A stretch of 64,000 bases of DNA from Litoreibacter halocynthiae (GCF_004365635.1 NZ_SOBH01000002.1:682001-746000), one strand, 5' to 3'. Shown: positions 30,403 through 39,535, counted from the stretch's first letter. Numbers and translations: made by a program. Notes: generated from the sequence alone by a model not told the origin.

Positions 30403-30539
30403 AGATGCTGTGTAGCGTCACTGATCGGGAGCGTAAAGCGGCGAGATTTGCAATCAGGGGAGTAATTCTTCCGGTTTCCCCGTGGTCGTTTCGTGATAAG
30501 ATGACACAAGGGCTCGAATACGCCTTGGGGGATTGTTTT

Positions 30540-31067
30540 ATGTTAAAATGGGTCGTCGGCTTGTGCGCCGCATTGTACTTGGTCTTGATCACGATGGGGG
30601 AACCCACGAGTGAGGAGCTGGCATCGCGAAAAGCGCGGGCAGAGCAACAAGTTACCAGAACTGTATCGACCACTTTGGAAGCTCCCGCCATTCAGGTTTC
30701 CAACGCTGTGGCGGAACCCGAAACAACCGCCATTCCAGCCGCTTTGACGACACTGGAAGAGATCGAATCCCCCGCGCTTGTGTCCGCATCGACAGAAACG
30801 ACCACGCCCGCCGCGGCTGAGCCAGTGGCAACGCAACAACTTGCAACCACCCCGGAGGTTGCTACCACGACGATCCGCCGTGTGACCGGCAAACGCGTCA
30901 ACTTGCGCGCGGGTCCGTCCACCACCGCAAAAATTGTCGGTCGTGCCGTGCGCAACGACAGCGCAGAATTGGTTGAGATGCTGCCCAGCGGTTGGGCCAA
31001 GGTCTATATTCTGGAAACCGGCATCGAAGCCTACATTTCTGCTCAGTTTCTATCAGACGCGGGCTAG
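30540..31067 (+). CDS. SH3b-domain membrane-anchored protein
   Basis: A 175-residue product. I start at the ATG at 30540 (MLKWVVGLCAALYLVLI), seven nt after GGGGGA; the frame is open upstream. The N-terminal hydrophobic stretch is a signal or anchor. A low-complexity Ala/Thr/Glu linker covers about 40-105, and a bacterial SH3 domain (VTGKRVNLRAGPS to YISAQFL) forms the last 60 residues. Such domains often bind peptidoglycan or peptides in the envelope. No enzymatic part is present. It precedes an SDR gene by 33 nt. Confidence 0.8.
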   Translation: MLKWVVGLCAALYLVLITMGEPTSEELASRKARAEQQVTRTVSTTLEAPAIQVSNAVAEPETTAIPAALTTLEEIESPALVSASTETTTPAAAEPVATQQLATTPEVATTTIRRVTGKRVNLRAGPSTTAKIVGRAVRNDSAELVEMLPSGWAKVYILETGIEAYISAQFLSDAG

Positions 31068-31100
31068 TCGCCGTAGCACGGTTGCGATAGCGATAGCCAC

Positions 31101-31931
31101 ATGACACGCAAATCCATTCTTATCACCGGCTGTTCCTCGGGTATCGGCTACGACGCGGCACATGCGCTGCACAAGCGCGGCTGGAGAGTCTTTGCCACCT
31201 GCCGGAAACAAGACGACTGCGACCGGTTGATCCGCGAGGGGCTTGAAAGCTTCGTGCTGGATCAAAGCGACACCGCCTCCATGTCTGCGGCAATTGAAGA
31301 GGTGCTGACCCGTACCAGTGGCACTCTAGACGCGCTGTTCAACAACGCGGCCTTTGGCTTTCCGGCGGCGGTGGAAGACGTGCCGACAGACGCATTGCGC
31401 TCGATCTTCGAGACCAACCTGTTTGGCTATCACGAGCTAACCCGCCAAGTGATCCCGATCATGCGAGCGCAGGGGCATGGGCGGATATTGAACTGCTCTT
31501 CAGTGTTGGGGTTCGTCGCGCTGAAACTGCGCGGGGCGTATAACAGCACCAAGTTCGCCATGGAAGGATTGACGGACACGCTTCGCGTCGAGATGCGTGG
31601 CAGCGGGATTGACGTGATCCTGATTCAGCCGGGTCCGATTACGTCAAAATTGCGCCAGAACTCGATCCCGCATTTCGAGAAATGGATCGACTGGCGTTCC
31701 TCGGCCCGCAAGGCTGAGTATGAGGAGAAGGTGCTAACACGGCTGTATGAGGATCGCGGTCCAGACACGTTCGAGCTGCCAGCCTCCGCTGTCAGTGACA
31801 AGGTGTGGCGGGCGCTGACAGATGCGAACCCTAAGGCCCGTTATAAGATCACCACGCCGACCTATCTGATGGCTTTTCTGAAGCGCCTTCTTCCGACTCG
31901 TCTGGTCGATTGGCTAATTGACCGCATGTGA
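31101..31931 (+). CDS. short-chain dehydrogenase/reductase
   Basis: A 276-residue classical SDR. The cofactor motif TGCSSGIG is at about 9-16, NNAAFG near 88-93, the catalytic Ser in NCSSVLG and the Tyr-Lys pair in YNSTK. The C-terminal 60 residues are longer than in minimal SDRs and end in a basic amphipathic stretch, suggesting peripheral membrane contact. Substrate unknown. It reads in the same direction as the SH3 gene. Confidence 0.9.
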   Translation: MTRKSILITGCSSGIGYDAAHALHKRGWRVFATCRKQDDCDRLIREGLESFVLDQSDTASMSAAIEEVLTRTSGTLDALFNNAAFGFPAAVEDVPTDALRSIFETNLFGYHELTRQVIPIMRAQGHGRILNCSSVLGFVALKLRGAYNSTKFAMEGLTDTLRVEMRGSGIDVILIQPGPITSKLRQNSIPHFEKWIDWRSSARKAEYEEKVLTRLYEDRGPDTFELPASAVSDKVWRALTDANPKARYKITTPTYLMAFLKRLLPTRLVDWLIDRM

Positions 31932-32001
31932 TTCAGGTTCGCTTTTTGCATATGCTCCGCTAGATGCAATTCAAACACATGCAACCTACGGGGGCTGAAA
32001 C

Positions 32002-32211
32002 ATGGCCGACGACCCACTTTTCATTGTAGTCGCAGTCGCGTGCATTGCGGTGCTGATCATCCTTCTGATTGGTATTGGCGGCTTCGCCAAAGGCGGCGAT
32101 TTCAACCGCAAACACGCCAACCGCATCATGCGCTACCGCATCGCGGCGCAGTTCATAGCGGTAATCCTTATCCTCATCTTTGTCTTTTTCCGGCGCATGG
32201 GAGGCGCGTAA
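32002..32211 (+). CDS. HIG1-type twin transmembrane small protein
   Basis: A 69-residue protein with two membrane helices (about 6-25 and 46-63) and a positively charged central loop (FNRKHANRIMRYRIAAQ). This is the hypoxia-induced gene 1 (HIG_1_N) pattern; mitochondrial members and alphaproteobacterial relatives are linked to respiratory supercomplexes, in particular cytochrome oxidase. The function here is inferred from the family. It ends 4 nt before the adenosyltransferase start, so the pair is cotranscribed. Confidence 0.8.
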   Translation: MADDPLFIVVAVACIAVLIILLIGIGGFAKGGDFNRKHANRIMRYRIAAQFIAVILILIFVFFRRMGGA

Positions 32212-32215
32212 GCAC

Positions 32216-32788
32216 ATGGTCGTTCTGAATAAAATCTATACGAAAACCGGCGATGCTGGTGAAACGGCATTGGGCAACGGATCGCGCGTGGCCAAGCATT
32301 CATCCCGCGTAAATGCCTACGGCACTGTGGACGAGACGAACGCAACCGTAGGACTGGCACGCCAGCACGCGAGCGGCGAAATAGACGCGCAACTGGCGAT
32401 GATCCAGAACGATCTGTTCGATCTTGGCGCGGATCTGTGCCGCCCAGATATGGAGAAAGACGCGGATGCCGAGTACCAGCCTCTGCGTGTGGCGGCGGCG
32501 CAAGTGTCACGTCTGGAAAACGAGATCGACGCGATGAATGCGGCACTGGAGCCGCTGCGGTCCTTCATCCTGCCCGGTGGCTCGGCACTGGCAGCGCAAC
32601 TGCATCTATGCCGCACGGTATCGCGTCGCGCGGAGCGACTGACCGTGGAACTGGCGGCAATGGAATCAGTGAACGCGGACGCGGTGAAATATCTCAATCG
32701 TCTGTCGGACTGGTTCTTCGTGGCGTCCCGTATTGCCAATAATGACGGCAAAGACGACGTACTTTGGGTTCCGGGCGCCAATCGCTAG
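32216..32788 (+). CDS. cob(I)alamin adenosyltransferase, PduO type
   Basis: A 190-residue ATP:cob(I)alamin adenosyltransferase that makes adenosylcobalamin. The N-terminal IYTKTGDAGET motif (ATP binding) and the C-terminal LNRLSDWFFVASR motif are diagnostic of the PduO family. The ATG at 32216 is preceded by GGAGG; the frame is open 12 codons further upstream inside the previous gene. The cofactor would serve B12-dependent mutases, for example those of the ethylmalonyl-CoA pathway to which mcd in this window belongs. Confidence 0.92.
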   Translation: MVVLNKIYTKTGDAGETALGNGSRVAKHSSRVNAYGTVDETNATVGLARQHASGEIDAQLAMIQNDLFDLGADLCRPDMEKDADAEYQPLRVAAAQVSRLENEIDAMNAALEPLRSFILPGGSALAAQLHLCRTVSRRAERLTVELAAMESVNADAVKYLNRLSDWFFVASRIANNDGKDDVLWVPGANR

Positions 32789-32800
32789 CGCAAACATCTT

Positions 32801-32837
32801 GCGTTTGTGAAATTTTTCGTCATTTTTTCACAAACGC
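32801..32837. promoter_or_regulatory. perfect 12-bp inverted repeat upstream of etfBA
   Basis: GCGTTTGTGAAA and TTTCACAAACGC are exact reverse complements separated by 13 nt of AT-rich sequence. The site lies 12 nt after the adenosyltransferase stop and 120 nt before etfB. No T-tract follows, so a pure terminator is unlikely; an operator for etfBA is an alternative. A TATAAT box at 32913-32918 could be the -10 of etfB, but its -35 is poor. Confidence 0.5.
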
Positions 32838-32956
32838 GGCGTCACAGACCAGTGTGGCGTCGATTTTAACCTGTTTTCCGCAGACTGCCTCCGGTATCTC
32901 GGAAAGTGGAATTATAATGTGTCCACTCCGGATGCTGAACTAGGGAGATACCGCAG

Positions 32957-33718
32957 ATGAAGGTCCTCGTACCCGTCAAACGCGTGATCGACTATAACGT
33001 GAAAGTCCGTGTCAAAGCGGACGGGAGCGGCGTCGATCTTGCTAACGTCAAAATGTCCATGAACCCGTTCGACGAAATTGCTGTCGAACAGGCCATCCGC
33101 CTGAAAGAGGCCGGAAAGGTCGATGAGGTTGTGGCAGTTTCCATTGGTGTGAAGCAAAGCCAGGAAACTTTGCGCACGGCGCTGGCAATGGGTGCGGACC
33201 GCGCGATCCTGATCGTGGCAGCTGATGACGTGCATAATGATATCGAACCTCTTGCCGTTGCCAAATTGCTCAAAGCAGTTGTTGACGAAGAGCAGCCCGG
33301 CCTTGTGCTGTGCGGCAAGCAAGCGATCGACAATGACATGAATGCCACCGGCCAAATGCTGTCGGCGCTTTTGGGTTGGTCCCAAGCGACCTTCGCCTCC
33401 GAGTTGGAAATCGACGGTGACAAGGCTGTTGTGACCCGCGAAGTCGATGGTGGTCTGCAAACCATCAAGGTCAACATGCCAACCGTTGTGACCGTAGACC
33501 TGCGCCTGAACGAGCCACGCTATGCGTCGCTTCCAAACATCATGAAGGCCAAGAAAAAGCCTTTGGATGAAAAAACCGCTGCCGACTACGGCGTGGACGT
33601 GGGCAACCGCCTCGAAATTGTGAAAACGGCAGAGCCTGAGACCCGCAAGGCGGGCATCAAAGTCGCTTCGGTCGAAGAACTTGTGGCAAAACTTAAAGAC
33701 GAAGCAGGAGTACTCTGA
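32957..33718 (+). CDS. etfB: electron transfer flavoprotein subunit beta
   Basis: A 253-residue ETF beta starting [16 protein letters not shown], with the [15 protein letters not shown] recognition region and the GADRAILI nucleotide (AMP) site. ETF accepts electrons from acyl-CoA dehydrogenases and hands them to ETF:quinone oxidoreductase. Its stop overlaps the etfA start (TGATG), giving coupled translation and a 1:1 ratio. mcd at 45.3 kb is a likely electron donor. Confidence 0.97.
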   Translation: MKVLVPVKRVIDYNVKVRVKADGSGVDLANVKMSMNPFDEIAVEQAIRLKEAGKVDEVVAVSIGVKQSQETLRTALAMGADRAILIVAADDVHNDIEPLAVAKLLKAVVDEEQPGLVLCGKQAIDNDMNATGQMLSALLGWSQATFASELEIDGDKAVVTREVDGGLQTIKVNMPTVVTVDLRLNEPRYASLPNIMKAKKKPLDEKTAADYGVDVGNRLEIVKTAEPETRKAGIKVASVEELVAKLKDEAGVL

Positions 33719-34644
33719 TGGCTGTTTTACTTCTTGCAGAAATCACCGATGGCCAGTTGGCCATGGACGCCACCGCGAAAACCGTGACGGCATCAAAGCC
33801 CTTGGGCGACATCACCGTGCTGTGCGTTGGTGCCACTTGTGCCGCCGCAGCGAAGGAGGCCGCGACGATCGAGGGTGTTTCCAAAGTGTTGTGCGCAGAG
33901 CATGATCTTTACGGTCACCGCCTCGCAGAGCCTGCCGCCGATTTGGTGGTCAGCCTTGCAGGGGATTACTCGCACATCGTCGCGCCTGCGACGACCGACG
34001 CAAAGAACCTCATGCCGCGCATTGCAGCATTGCTGGACGTGATGGTGATCTCTGACATCACTGCCGTGATCGATGCCGACACGTTCGAGCGTCCGATCTA
34101 CGCAGGCAACGCCTTGCAAACGGTCAAATCCGCTGACGCGACCAAGGTTATCTCGGTGCGTGGATCAGTCTTTGACGCGGCGGCCACGGGTGGCTCGGCT
34201 TCGGTCGAAAACATTGGTGCGGCGGGCGACCCCGGCCTTTCGGCATGGGTCGAAGACAAGGTCGCAGAATCTGATCGACCAGAGCTGACCTCCGCTGGTG
34301 TCGTTGTATCCGGCGGTCGTGGCGTTGGTTCGGAAGATGACTTCGCCTTGATCGAGAAACTGGCAGACAAGCTTGGGGCCGCCGTTGGCGCATCCCGTGC
34401 AGCAGTCGACAGTGGTTATGCCCCGAACGACTGGCAGGTTGGCCAGACGGGCAAGGTTGTGGCACCGGATCTGTATATCGCAATCGGGATTTCCGGCGCG
34501 ATCCAGCACTTGGCTGGGATGAAGGATTCCAAAGTCATCGTTGCAATCAACAAAGATGAGGAAGCTCCAATCTTCCAAGTGGCCGACTACGGCTTGGTCG
34601 CCGATCTGTTTGATGCAGTTCCAAAGTTGATCGACGCGCTGTAA
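33718..34644 (+). CDS. etfA: electron transfer flavoprotein subunit alpha
   Basis: A 308-residue ETF alpha. The C-terminal FAD domain is intact: [24 protein letters not shown] and the signature [19 protein letters not shown]. It forms the FAD-carrying heterodimer with EtfB, encoded by the overlapping upstream gene. A terminator follows after about 20 nt. The length is typical of the housekeeping (group I) type and not of the FixB-like type. Confidence 0.97.
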   Translation: MAVLLLAEITDGQLAMDATAKTVTASKPLGDITVLCVGATCAAAAKEAATIEGVSKVLCAEHDLYGHRLAEPAADLVVSLAGDYSHIVAPATTDAKNLMPRIAALLDVMVISDITAVIDADTFERPIYAGNALQTVKSADATKVISVRGSVFDAAATGGSASVENIGAAGDPGLSAWVEDKVAESDRPELTSAGVVVSGGRGVGSEDDFALIEKLADKLGAAVGASRAAVDSGYAPNDWQVGQTGKVVAPDLYIAIGISGAIQHLAGMKDSKVIVAINKDEEAPIFQVADYGLVADLFDAVPKLIDAL

Positions 34645-34665
34645 ATCATCAAAATTTTATGAAAG

Positions 34666-34691
34666 AGGCCCGCCGATAGCGGGCCTTTTTT
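34666..34691. terminator. terminator between etfA and the DUF6473 gene
   Basis: Hairpin AGGCCCGC / GCGGGCCT (34666-34686) followed on the plus strand by TTTTTT. The other side carries only a mixed T-rich run, so it works best for etfA. Confidence 0.85.
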
Positions 34692-34695
34692 ATGA

Positions 34696-35502
34696 CTACA
34701 GAACTTTAAGCAGCCGATCCGCAATTTTTCGATGGGTCGCGGGGCCGATCATTTGCTGCGCCACGGGCGCTTCCATGGCGCTGTAGACCATCCCGTCCAA
34801 AACTCCGCGTTCATGTGCGATATCGACCTCCACGATCTCATCCACCATACCCTGCAAGCGCCCCACAAGCGGAGCGTCCAGAAACAGCGGATCCGGTCCC
34901 AAATCAGCCGCGGAGAATATTTCCGACTGCGGTTCCCGCAGCCAAAGCAAGATGCAGCGTCCATTAATCTGTCGCAGCATAAGCTCCATCCGAGCAAGCC
35001 ACGCTGACCGCAACTCCATCTCGATCGCTGCAAACCGTTGCGGAGAAACGGCCTTCAATGTCGTGAGAAGGTGCCGTGTAAATGAAAACTCACTGAAATC
35101 CACCTCCCGATAGATCGACCGAAGAAGCGTCGACGCCTTCAGAAACCGGTCATTTCGGCGCGCATGAACCGAATAAAACCGGTTCGACATGTTCTGAGCA
35201 CCCATCACCTGAATGACCGTCGTTTTCGATCGGTTGAACAGGCTCAAAAGGGACGGGTCATGGACGAAAGCGTCGACGCCCGCATTCATCGCACTGAAAT
35301 TCGCGCATGGAATGCCAATGGCCTCTTCGACCAATTCTACGAACGGCATTTTAACAAACTTCCCATACGTCTCGCTGCTACCAACAAACGAAATGTAATC
35401 GCTTTTCAGACTGCGCCTTGGCCCGCGAAACAAAAGCTTCGATTGGCCATAACGGCATTGATTGTAATTTAAAGGACTCGCGTCCACTCTTTCAAAGGCC
35501 AT
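34696..35502 (-). CDS. DUF6473-family protein
   Basis: A 268-residue protein started at the ATG giving MAFERVDASPLNYNQC, preceded by GAGGTGGGG. The N-terminal YGQSKLLFRGPRRSL and FVGSSETYGKFV stretches, followed by NAGVDAF, are what I associate with DUF6473 of Rhodobacterales. The fold resembles a sulfotransferase- or SGNH-like alpha/beta protein only superficially; no catalytic motif is certain. No signal peptide. It is a lone gene, convergent with etfBA and divergent from hbd. Confidence 0.65.
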   Translation of the reverse strand: MAFERVDASPLNYNQCRYGQSKLLFRGPRRSLKSDYISFVGSSETYGKFVKMPFVELVEEAIGIPCANFSAMNAGVDAFVHDPSLLSLFNRSKTTVIQVMGAQNMSNRFYSVHARRNDRFLKASTLLRSIYREVDFSEFSFTRHLLTTLKAVSPQRFAAIEMELRSAWLARMELMLRQINGRCILLWLREPQSEIFSAADLGPDPLFLDAPLVGRLQGMVDEIVEVDIAHERGVLDGMVYSAMEAPVAQQMIGPATHRKIADRLLKVL

Positions 35503-35662
35503 TGCCCCACCTCTATTTCGACTCACCCAAAGCCAGTTTTGCAGCCTCAGATTGCCAAAATGCTAAAGAGTTAATTTCTGATAACTTTTAGGTTTCTTGC
35601 GCCCCTTGCACCCTGCCCGTACCGCGGCCTATCTTGGCAGCAACCCGATGGAGTATGCGGCT

Positions 35663-36538
35663 ATGGAAATCTCGAAAATTGGTGTCGTTGGCGCAGGCCA
35701 AATGGGAAATGGCATCGCTCACGTATTGGCGCTTGCGGGCTACCAAGTGCTCATGAACGACATTTCCCAAGACAGTCTCGATAAGGCGGTCGAAATTATC
35801 CAAGGCAATCTGGACCGCCAAGTCAGCCGCGAAAAGATCACCCCTGAAGAGCGCGACGCAGCAATGGCCAATATATCGACCACGCTGACCTTGACCGATC
35901 TTGGCCCGTCAGACCTGATCATCGAAGCCGCCACCGAGCGTGAAACAGTCAAGGCCGCCATTTTTGAAGATTTGTTGCCGCATTTGTTGCCGCATACAAT
36001 CCTGACGTCGAACACATCCTCGATCTCCATCACGCGACTGGCGTCGCGCACGGACCGGCCCGAAAAGTTCATGGGCTTCCATTTCATGAACCCAGTGCCG
36101 ATTATGCAATTGGTCGAACTCATCCGCGGGATCGCGACCGATAAGGAAACCTATAACGCATGCTTGGCAGTCGTCGACAAGCTAGGCAAAACTGCAGCCA
36201 GCGCCGAGGATTTCCCCGCCTTCATCGTCAACCGCATCCTGATGCCGATGATCAACGAGGCTGTTTACACGCTCTATGAAGGTGTCGGATCGGTCAAATC
36301 CATCGACGAGTCTCTAAAGCTAGGTGCCAACCATCCCATGGGGCCGCTCGAGTTGGCGGATTTCATTGGGCTCGACACCTGTTTGGCGATTATGAACGTG
36401 CTGCATGACGGGTTGGCGGATACCAAATATCGCCCCTGCCCGCTGTTGACGAAATATGTGGAAGCCGGATGGCTTGGCCGCAAATCGGATCGTGGATTCT
36501 ACGACTACCGCCAAGACCCACCAGTCCCGACACGCTAG
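35663..36538 (+). CDS. 3-hydroxybutyryl-CoA dehydrogenase
   Basis: A 291-residue 3-hydroxyacyl-CoA dehydrogenase started at MEISKIGVVGAGQMG; a GGAG lies 9 nt before this ATG, and an earlier in-frame ATG has weaker support. The GAGQMG dinucleotide motif is at about 10-15, the catalytic His lies in FHFMNPVP and the helical dimer domain follows (NRILMPMINEAV). The short form without a hydratase domain is the butyryl / PHB-cycle type (Hbd, PaaH). It oxidises 3-hydroxybutyryl-CoA to acetoacetyl-CoA with NAD(P). The next gene is convergent, 3 bp away. Confidence 0.93.
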   Translation: MEISKIGVVGAGQMGNGIAHVLALAGYQVLMNDISQDSLDKAVEIIQGNLDRQVSREKITPEERDAAMANISTTLTLTDLGPSDLIIEAATERETVKAAIFEDLLPHLLPHTILTSNTSSISITRLASRTDRPEKFMGFHFMNPVPIMQLVELIRGIATDKETYNACLAVVDKLGKTAASAEDFPAFIVNRILMPMINEAVYTLYEGVGSVKSIDESLKLGANHPMGPLELADFIGLDTCLAIMNVLHDGLADTKYRPCPLLTKYVEAGWLGRKSDRGFYDYRQDPPVPTR

Positions 36539-36541
36539 CAC

Positions 36542-37435
36542 TTACTTTTTCGCTTGCGGCTTCAACGCCAGTGTTTTCTCGCGCAACCAAGCGACAAAGC
36601 CGCGCGGATTACTGGCCCATTTCTTGATGTCTTCAGGGTCGACAGGCTCGCCCACGATTGGGGCTTGTGGTTTATAAAGCGCATGGCGCACTTCATAAAT
36701 CAGGAGACCCTGCCTTAGCGTGGCCGAAATCCGGTTCGCGATTTGGTAGGCGCGCGAATTTTGGCCTTGAAAGTAAATAGGCACGACTTTGGCACCAGAG
36801 CGGTGGATCATCTTAGCAGTAAACGGGTTCCATTCCGCCTCAATCGCAGGGCCAAATGCGGTCTCCGAGGTCGCCACAACACCGGAAGGGAACAACACAA
36901 TCGCGCCGCCCTCTTTCAAATGCTCCATTGCCTTCCGGCGCATCTCCAGATTTTTCTGAAGCGCGTCTTCTTCATGCGGGAACGGTACAGGGATCATGAA
37001 CATGTCGATGGCGTTTACGCCCGTCAGCAGCGATCGGGTCAGGATTTTGTAGTCCGTACGCACCCGCCCGATCAGTTCCGCCAGCACCATACCATCCACA
37101 AGTCCATGTGGGTGGTTGGCGACAAAAATCACCGGGCCGTCCTTGGGAATATTGTTGATCTGCTCCTGCGGAGTTTGCAGCTCTATGCCCATCACATCCA
37201 GCGCATCACGCCAGAAGCCTTGGCCAAACTTTACGCCACCACGCTCAAATTTCCGGATAAGAAAGAGCAGGTGAAGCTTGCCCGTAAACAGCTCCATGAT
37301 GCGAATGGTCCAGGACTTCCACGGGTTGGTAAAGGTGTTGGCATAGGACAAGTTGCGCTTGTCGTAGGCCACGTATTCGGGATGGTCGTAGGGAAGATCC
37401 TCGGTTCGAGGCGGATCCTGCGGTGCGTCATTCAT
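36542..37435 (-). CDS. PlsC-family acyltransferase
   Basis: A 297-residue lysophospholipid acyltransferase-like protein, started at the ATG giving MNDAPQDPPRT, after GGAG. The catalytic block is NHPHGLVDG at about 110, with a five-residue spacing between His and Asp, the variant typical of hemolysin/ornithine-lipid-type acyltransferases rather than standard PlsC (HX4D). LFPSGVVATS is the second acyl-acceptor motif. It probably acylates a lyso-lipid at the inner membrane. It follows ptsH by 14 nt and is the last gene of the chvI-chvG-hprK-rapZ-PTS series. Confidence 0.8.
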   Translation of the reverse strand: MNDAPQDPPRTEDLPYDHPEYVAYDKRNLSYANTFTNPWKSWTIRIMELFTGKLHLLFLIRKFERGGVKFGQGFWRDALDVMGIELQTPQEQINNIPKDGPVIFVANHPHGLVDGMVLAELIGRVRTDYKILTRSLLTGVNAIDMFMIPVPFPHEEDALQKNLEMRRKAMEHLKEGGAIVLFPSGVVATSETAFGPAIEAEWNPFTAKMIHRSGAKVVPIYFQGQNSRAYQIANRISATLRQGLLIYEVRHALYKPQAPIVGEPVDPEDIKKWASNPRGFVAWLREKTLALKPQAKK

Positions 37436-37449
37436 ATCTCGCTCCGCGG

Positions 37450-37719
37450 TCACATATCTTCGCCGAACTTATCCGCCACCAAAGCAGCCAGAGCGTCCAT
37501 CGCGGTATCGGCATCTTTGCCATCGGTCCGCACATCAATCGAAGTTCCACGCGACGCGGCAAGCATGAGCAAACCCATGATGCTGTCGCCGGATACATCC
37601 ATGCCATCTTTGCACACTGTGACCCGCGCATCAAACTGCTCCGCCACTTCGACAAATTTGGCGCTCGCGCGCGCGTGAAGGCCCTTTTCGTTGATGATGT
37701 TCAGAGTGCGTTCGCCCAT
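37450..37719 (-). CDS. ptsH: phosphocarrier protein HPr
   Basis: An 89-residue HPr. The PTS phosphorylation site His15 (GLHARASAKF) and the HprK target Ser46 (GDSIMGLLML) are both present, so it can be regulated by the kinase encoded upstream. It starts 2 nt after the EIIA stop. No sugar-specific permease or enzyme I gene is in the window, pointing to a regulatory rather than transport PTS, as known in many Alphaproteobacteria. Confidence 0.96.
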   Translation of the reverse strand: MGERTLNIINEKGLHARASAKFVEVAEQFDARVTVCKDGMDVSGDSIMGLLMLAASRGTSIDVRTDGKDADTAMDALAALVADKFGEDM

Positions 37720-37721
37720 CG

Positions 37722-38111
37722 TTATACCGGCCCGTCAAAACTGTTTATATATTTGCGACCCGCTTCCATTGCGAGATCTACGGCGATCCCTACGCTTTGA
37801 CCACGTGACTTAGCAAGCTTGATAAGCATCGGCAGATTGGCACCATAAAGTATCCGGCGATTGTCAGGGCTGCATGCCAAAAGCGACAGATTTGACGGGG
37901 AGCCACCAAACATATCAGTGACAACAACCACGCCATCGCCCTGATCCACACTGTCAGCGGCCGCGCATATCTCGTTCTGTTTGTCTGTACGGTCGTGATT
38001 TTCTTCAATGGTGATCGCACGGATTCCGGTTTGCGTACCGACAACGTGCTCAACCGCTGACAGGTACTCCCTTGCCAGACCGCCATGTGCGACGATGACT
38101 ATTCCGATCAC
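37722..38111 (-). CDS. PTS IIA component, mannose family (regulatory)
   Basis: A 129-residue EIIA of the Man family starting MIGIVIVAHGG; the phospho-accepting His is His9. TDMFGGSPSNLS is the other family motif. The protein stands without IIB, IIC or IID partners, so it is probably the terminal phosphate acceptor of a regulatory phosphorelay with HPr. It lies between rapZ (16 nt upstream) and ptsH (2 nt downstream). Confidence 0.93.
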   Translation of the reverse strand: MIGIVIVAHGGLAREYLSAVEHVVGTQTGIRAITIEENHDRTDKQNEICAAADSVDQGDGVVVVTDMFGGSPSNLSLLACSPDNRRILYGANLPMLIKLAKSRGQSVGIAVDLAMEAGRKYINSFDGPV

Positions 38112-38127
38112 CCGACAAACACCCCGT

Positions 38128-39030
38128 TTACGTATCCCCAGAGCCAGGTTTCGCCTGACGCTCCAATTCCCGATGCCTTATAGACACTTGCCACCCCTTA
38201 TTTGCAAGGGTCTTGCCCATCATTTCCGCCACGGCAACCGACCTATGCTTTCCGCCAGTACACCCGAGGCCGATTGTGAGATAGGATTTCCCTTCATCGT
38301 GAAACGCCGGAAGCAACAAATCCGTCAGGTCGTTGATCTTCTCGAAGAAGGCGTCAAAGCGATCATCTGCCGTGACATAGTTCTCCACTCTCTGATCTTT
38401 GCCAGTCAAACTGCGCAAGTCAGGTTCCCAGTGCGGGTTCCGCAAAAATCGGCAGTCATACACCATATCGACACCGTGCGGGACGCCGCGCTTATAAGAG
38501 AATGAATTCAAAAGCACCGACATTGTTGCTCCGTCCGATGCAGCAAACAGCATCGTCAGTTCGTCGCGCAATTCATGCGGGGACAGGTCCGAGGTCTCAA
38601 TGACCACATCACTTCGCGATTGTATCGCACCAAGCAACTCACGCTCCCGGCGGATGCCTTCTTGCAGGCTCTCATTCGGGGCCATCGGGTGCGGACGACG
38701 TGTCTCAGAATAACGGCGGATCAGCACGTCTTCGCGGGCGTTTAGGTAGAGCAGGCTAACCTCTGCATCCGTTTGTGCAGGTAGCGCATCCACAAGCTGC
38801 ATCAGAGCTTTGGTGGTGAAATCACGGTTTCGCACATCTACCCCAAGAGCGACCGAACGGGTCAGCGGCGGGCCGTCAAGAAGTCTTGGAATAAGCGACA
38901 ACGGCAAGTTGTCTATCGCTTCGAATCCCAAATCTTCCAGCGCGTTAATCGCCGTACTGCGCCCCGCTCCAGAAGGACCGGTGACAATTACTATTTGATG
39001 CGGATTGGCCTTAGGACGGTCTGTGCTCAT
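38128..39030 (-). CDS. rapZ: RNase adapter protein RapZ
   Basis: A 300-residue RapZ/YvcJ-family protein. The P-loop is GPSGAGRS at 18-25, where Arg replaces the usual Lys, and the GCTGGKHRSVAV motif lies in the C-terminal half (about 264-275). GFEAIDNLPLSL is the conserved second block. In E. coli RapZ binds the GlmZ/GlmY sRNAs and guides RNase E; the alphaproteobacterial role is less clear. Its ATG overlaps the hprK stop by 4 nt. Confidence 0.93.
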   Translation of the reverse strand: MSTDRPKANPHQIVIVTGPSGAGRSTAINALEDLGFEAIDNLPLSLIPRLLDGPPLTRSVALGVDVRNRDFTTKALMQLVDALPAQTDAEVSLLYLNAREDVLIRRYSETRRPHPMAPNESLQEGIRRERELLGAIQSRSDVVIETSDLSPHELRDELTMLFAASDGATMSVLLNSFSYKRGVPHGVDMVYDCRFLRNPHWEPDLRSLTGKDQRVENYVTADDRFDAFFEKINDLTDLLLPAFHDEGKSYLTIGLGCTGGKHRSVAVAEMMGKTLANKGWQVSIRHRELERQAKPGSGDT

Positions 39031-39476
39031 GCGCCCATAGAACCGTGAAATCCATGCTTTAGAAAGTGGAAAAGAGCGGCTGGCATATGTGGCGCGTCGA
39101 AACTAGAGAGCCGCCTCACCAAATGGTCGCCAAGTTGGACCTCGCTCGACGAAGGCAAGCGGCTCTGCACTGTGCAATCCAGATCAACTATCGCTGCAAT
39201 CATCACAGGTCCCCTACACGGGGCGGATAACACTCCCATGCCGCGCGCTTCAATGGCTTCTGGCAATTTATCCGGGCGACGGGCCATGACACCCAGAGAG
39301 CTGTCCGACAGTTCGCACCTGTCATCCGCCACCAACTCCGCCCCGAACGCCATCAGTTGTAAGGCAAGCGCAGATTTCCCGGCACCGGAGTGACCGACGA
39401 TCAATAACCCACTTTCATCTACGGCAACACAGGTTGCGTGGATTTGGCAGGGTAATGCAGGGCAGGAAAACGTCAT
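39027..39476 (-). CDS. hprK: HPr kinase/phosphorylase, short alphaproteobacterial form
   Basis: A 149-residue protein made only of the kinase domain. Walker A GHSGAGKS is at 28-35, and EARGMGVL at about 76-83 is the HprK signature. The N-terminal domain of about 130 residues found in Firmicutes is absent, as usual in Alphaproteobacteria. It phosphorylates HPr at Ser46, here encoded three genes downstream. It overlaps rapZ by 4 nt and follows chvG by 59 nt. Confidence 0.93.
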   Translation of the reverse strand: MTFSCPALPCQIHATCVAVDESGLLIVGHSGAGKSALALQLMAFGAELVADDRCELSDSSLGVMARRPDKLPEAIEARGMGVLSAPCRGPVMIAAIVDLDCTVQSRLPSSSEVQLGDHLVRRLSSFDAPHMPAALFHFLKHGFHGSMGA

Positions 39477-39535
39477 AGCAGGAAACTAAAGAGGAATATC
39501 TCTATCGCCCAGCCCTATTCAGAAAATTGCTTGGA

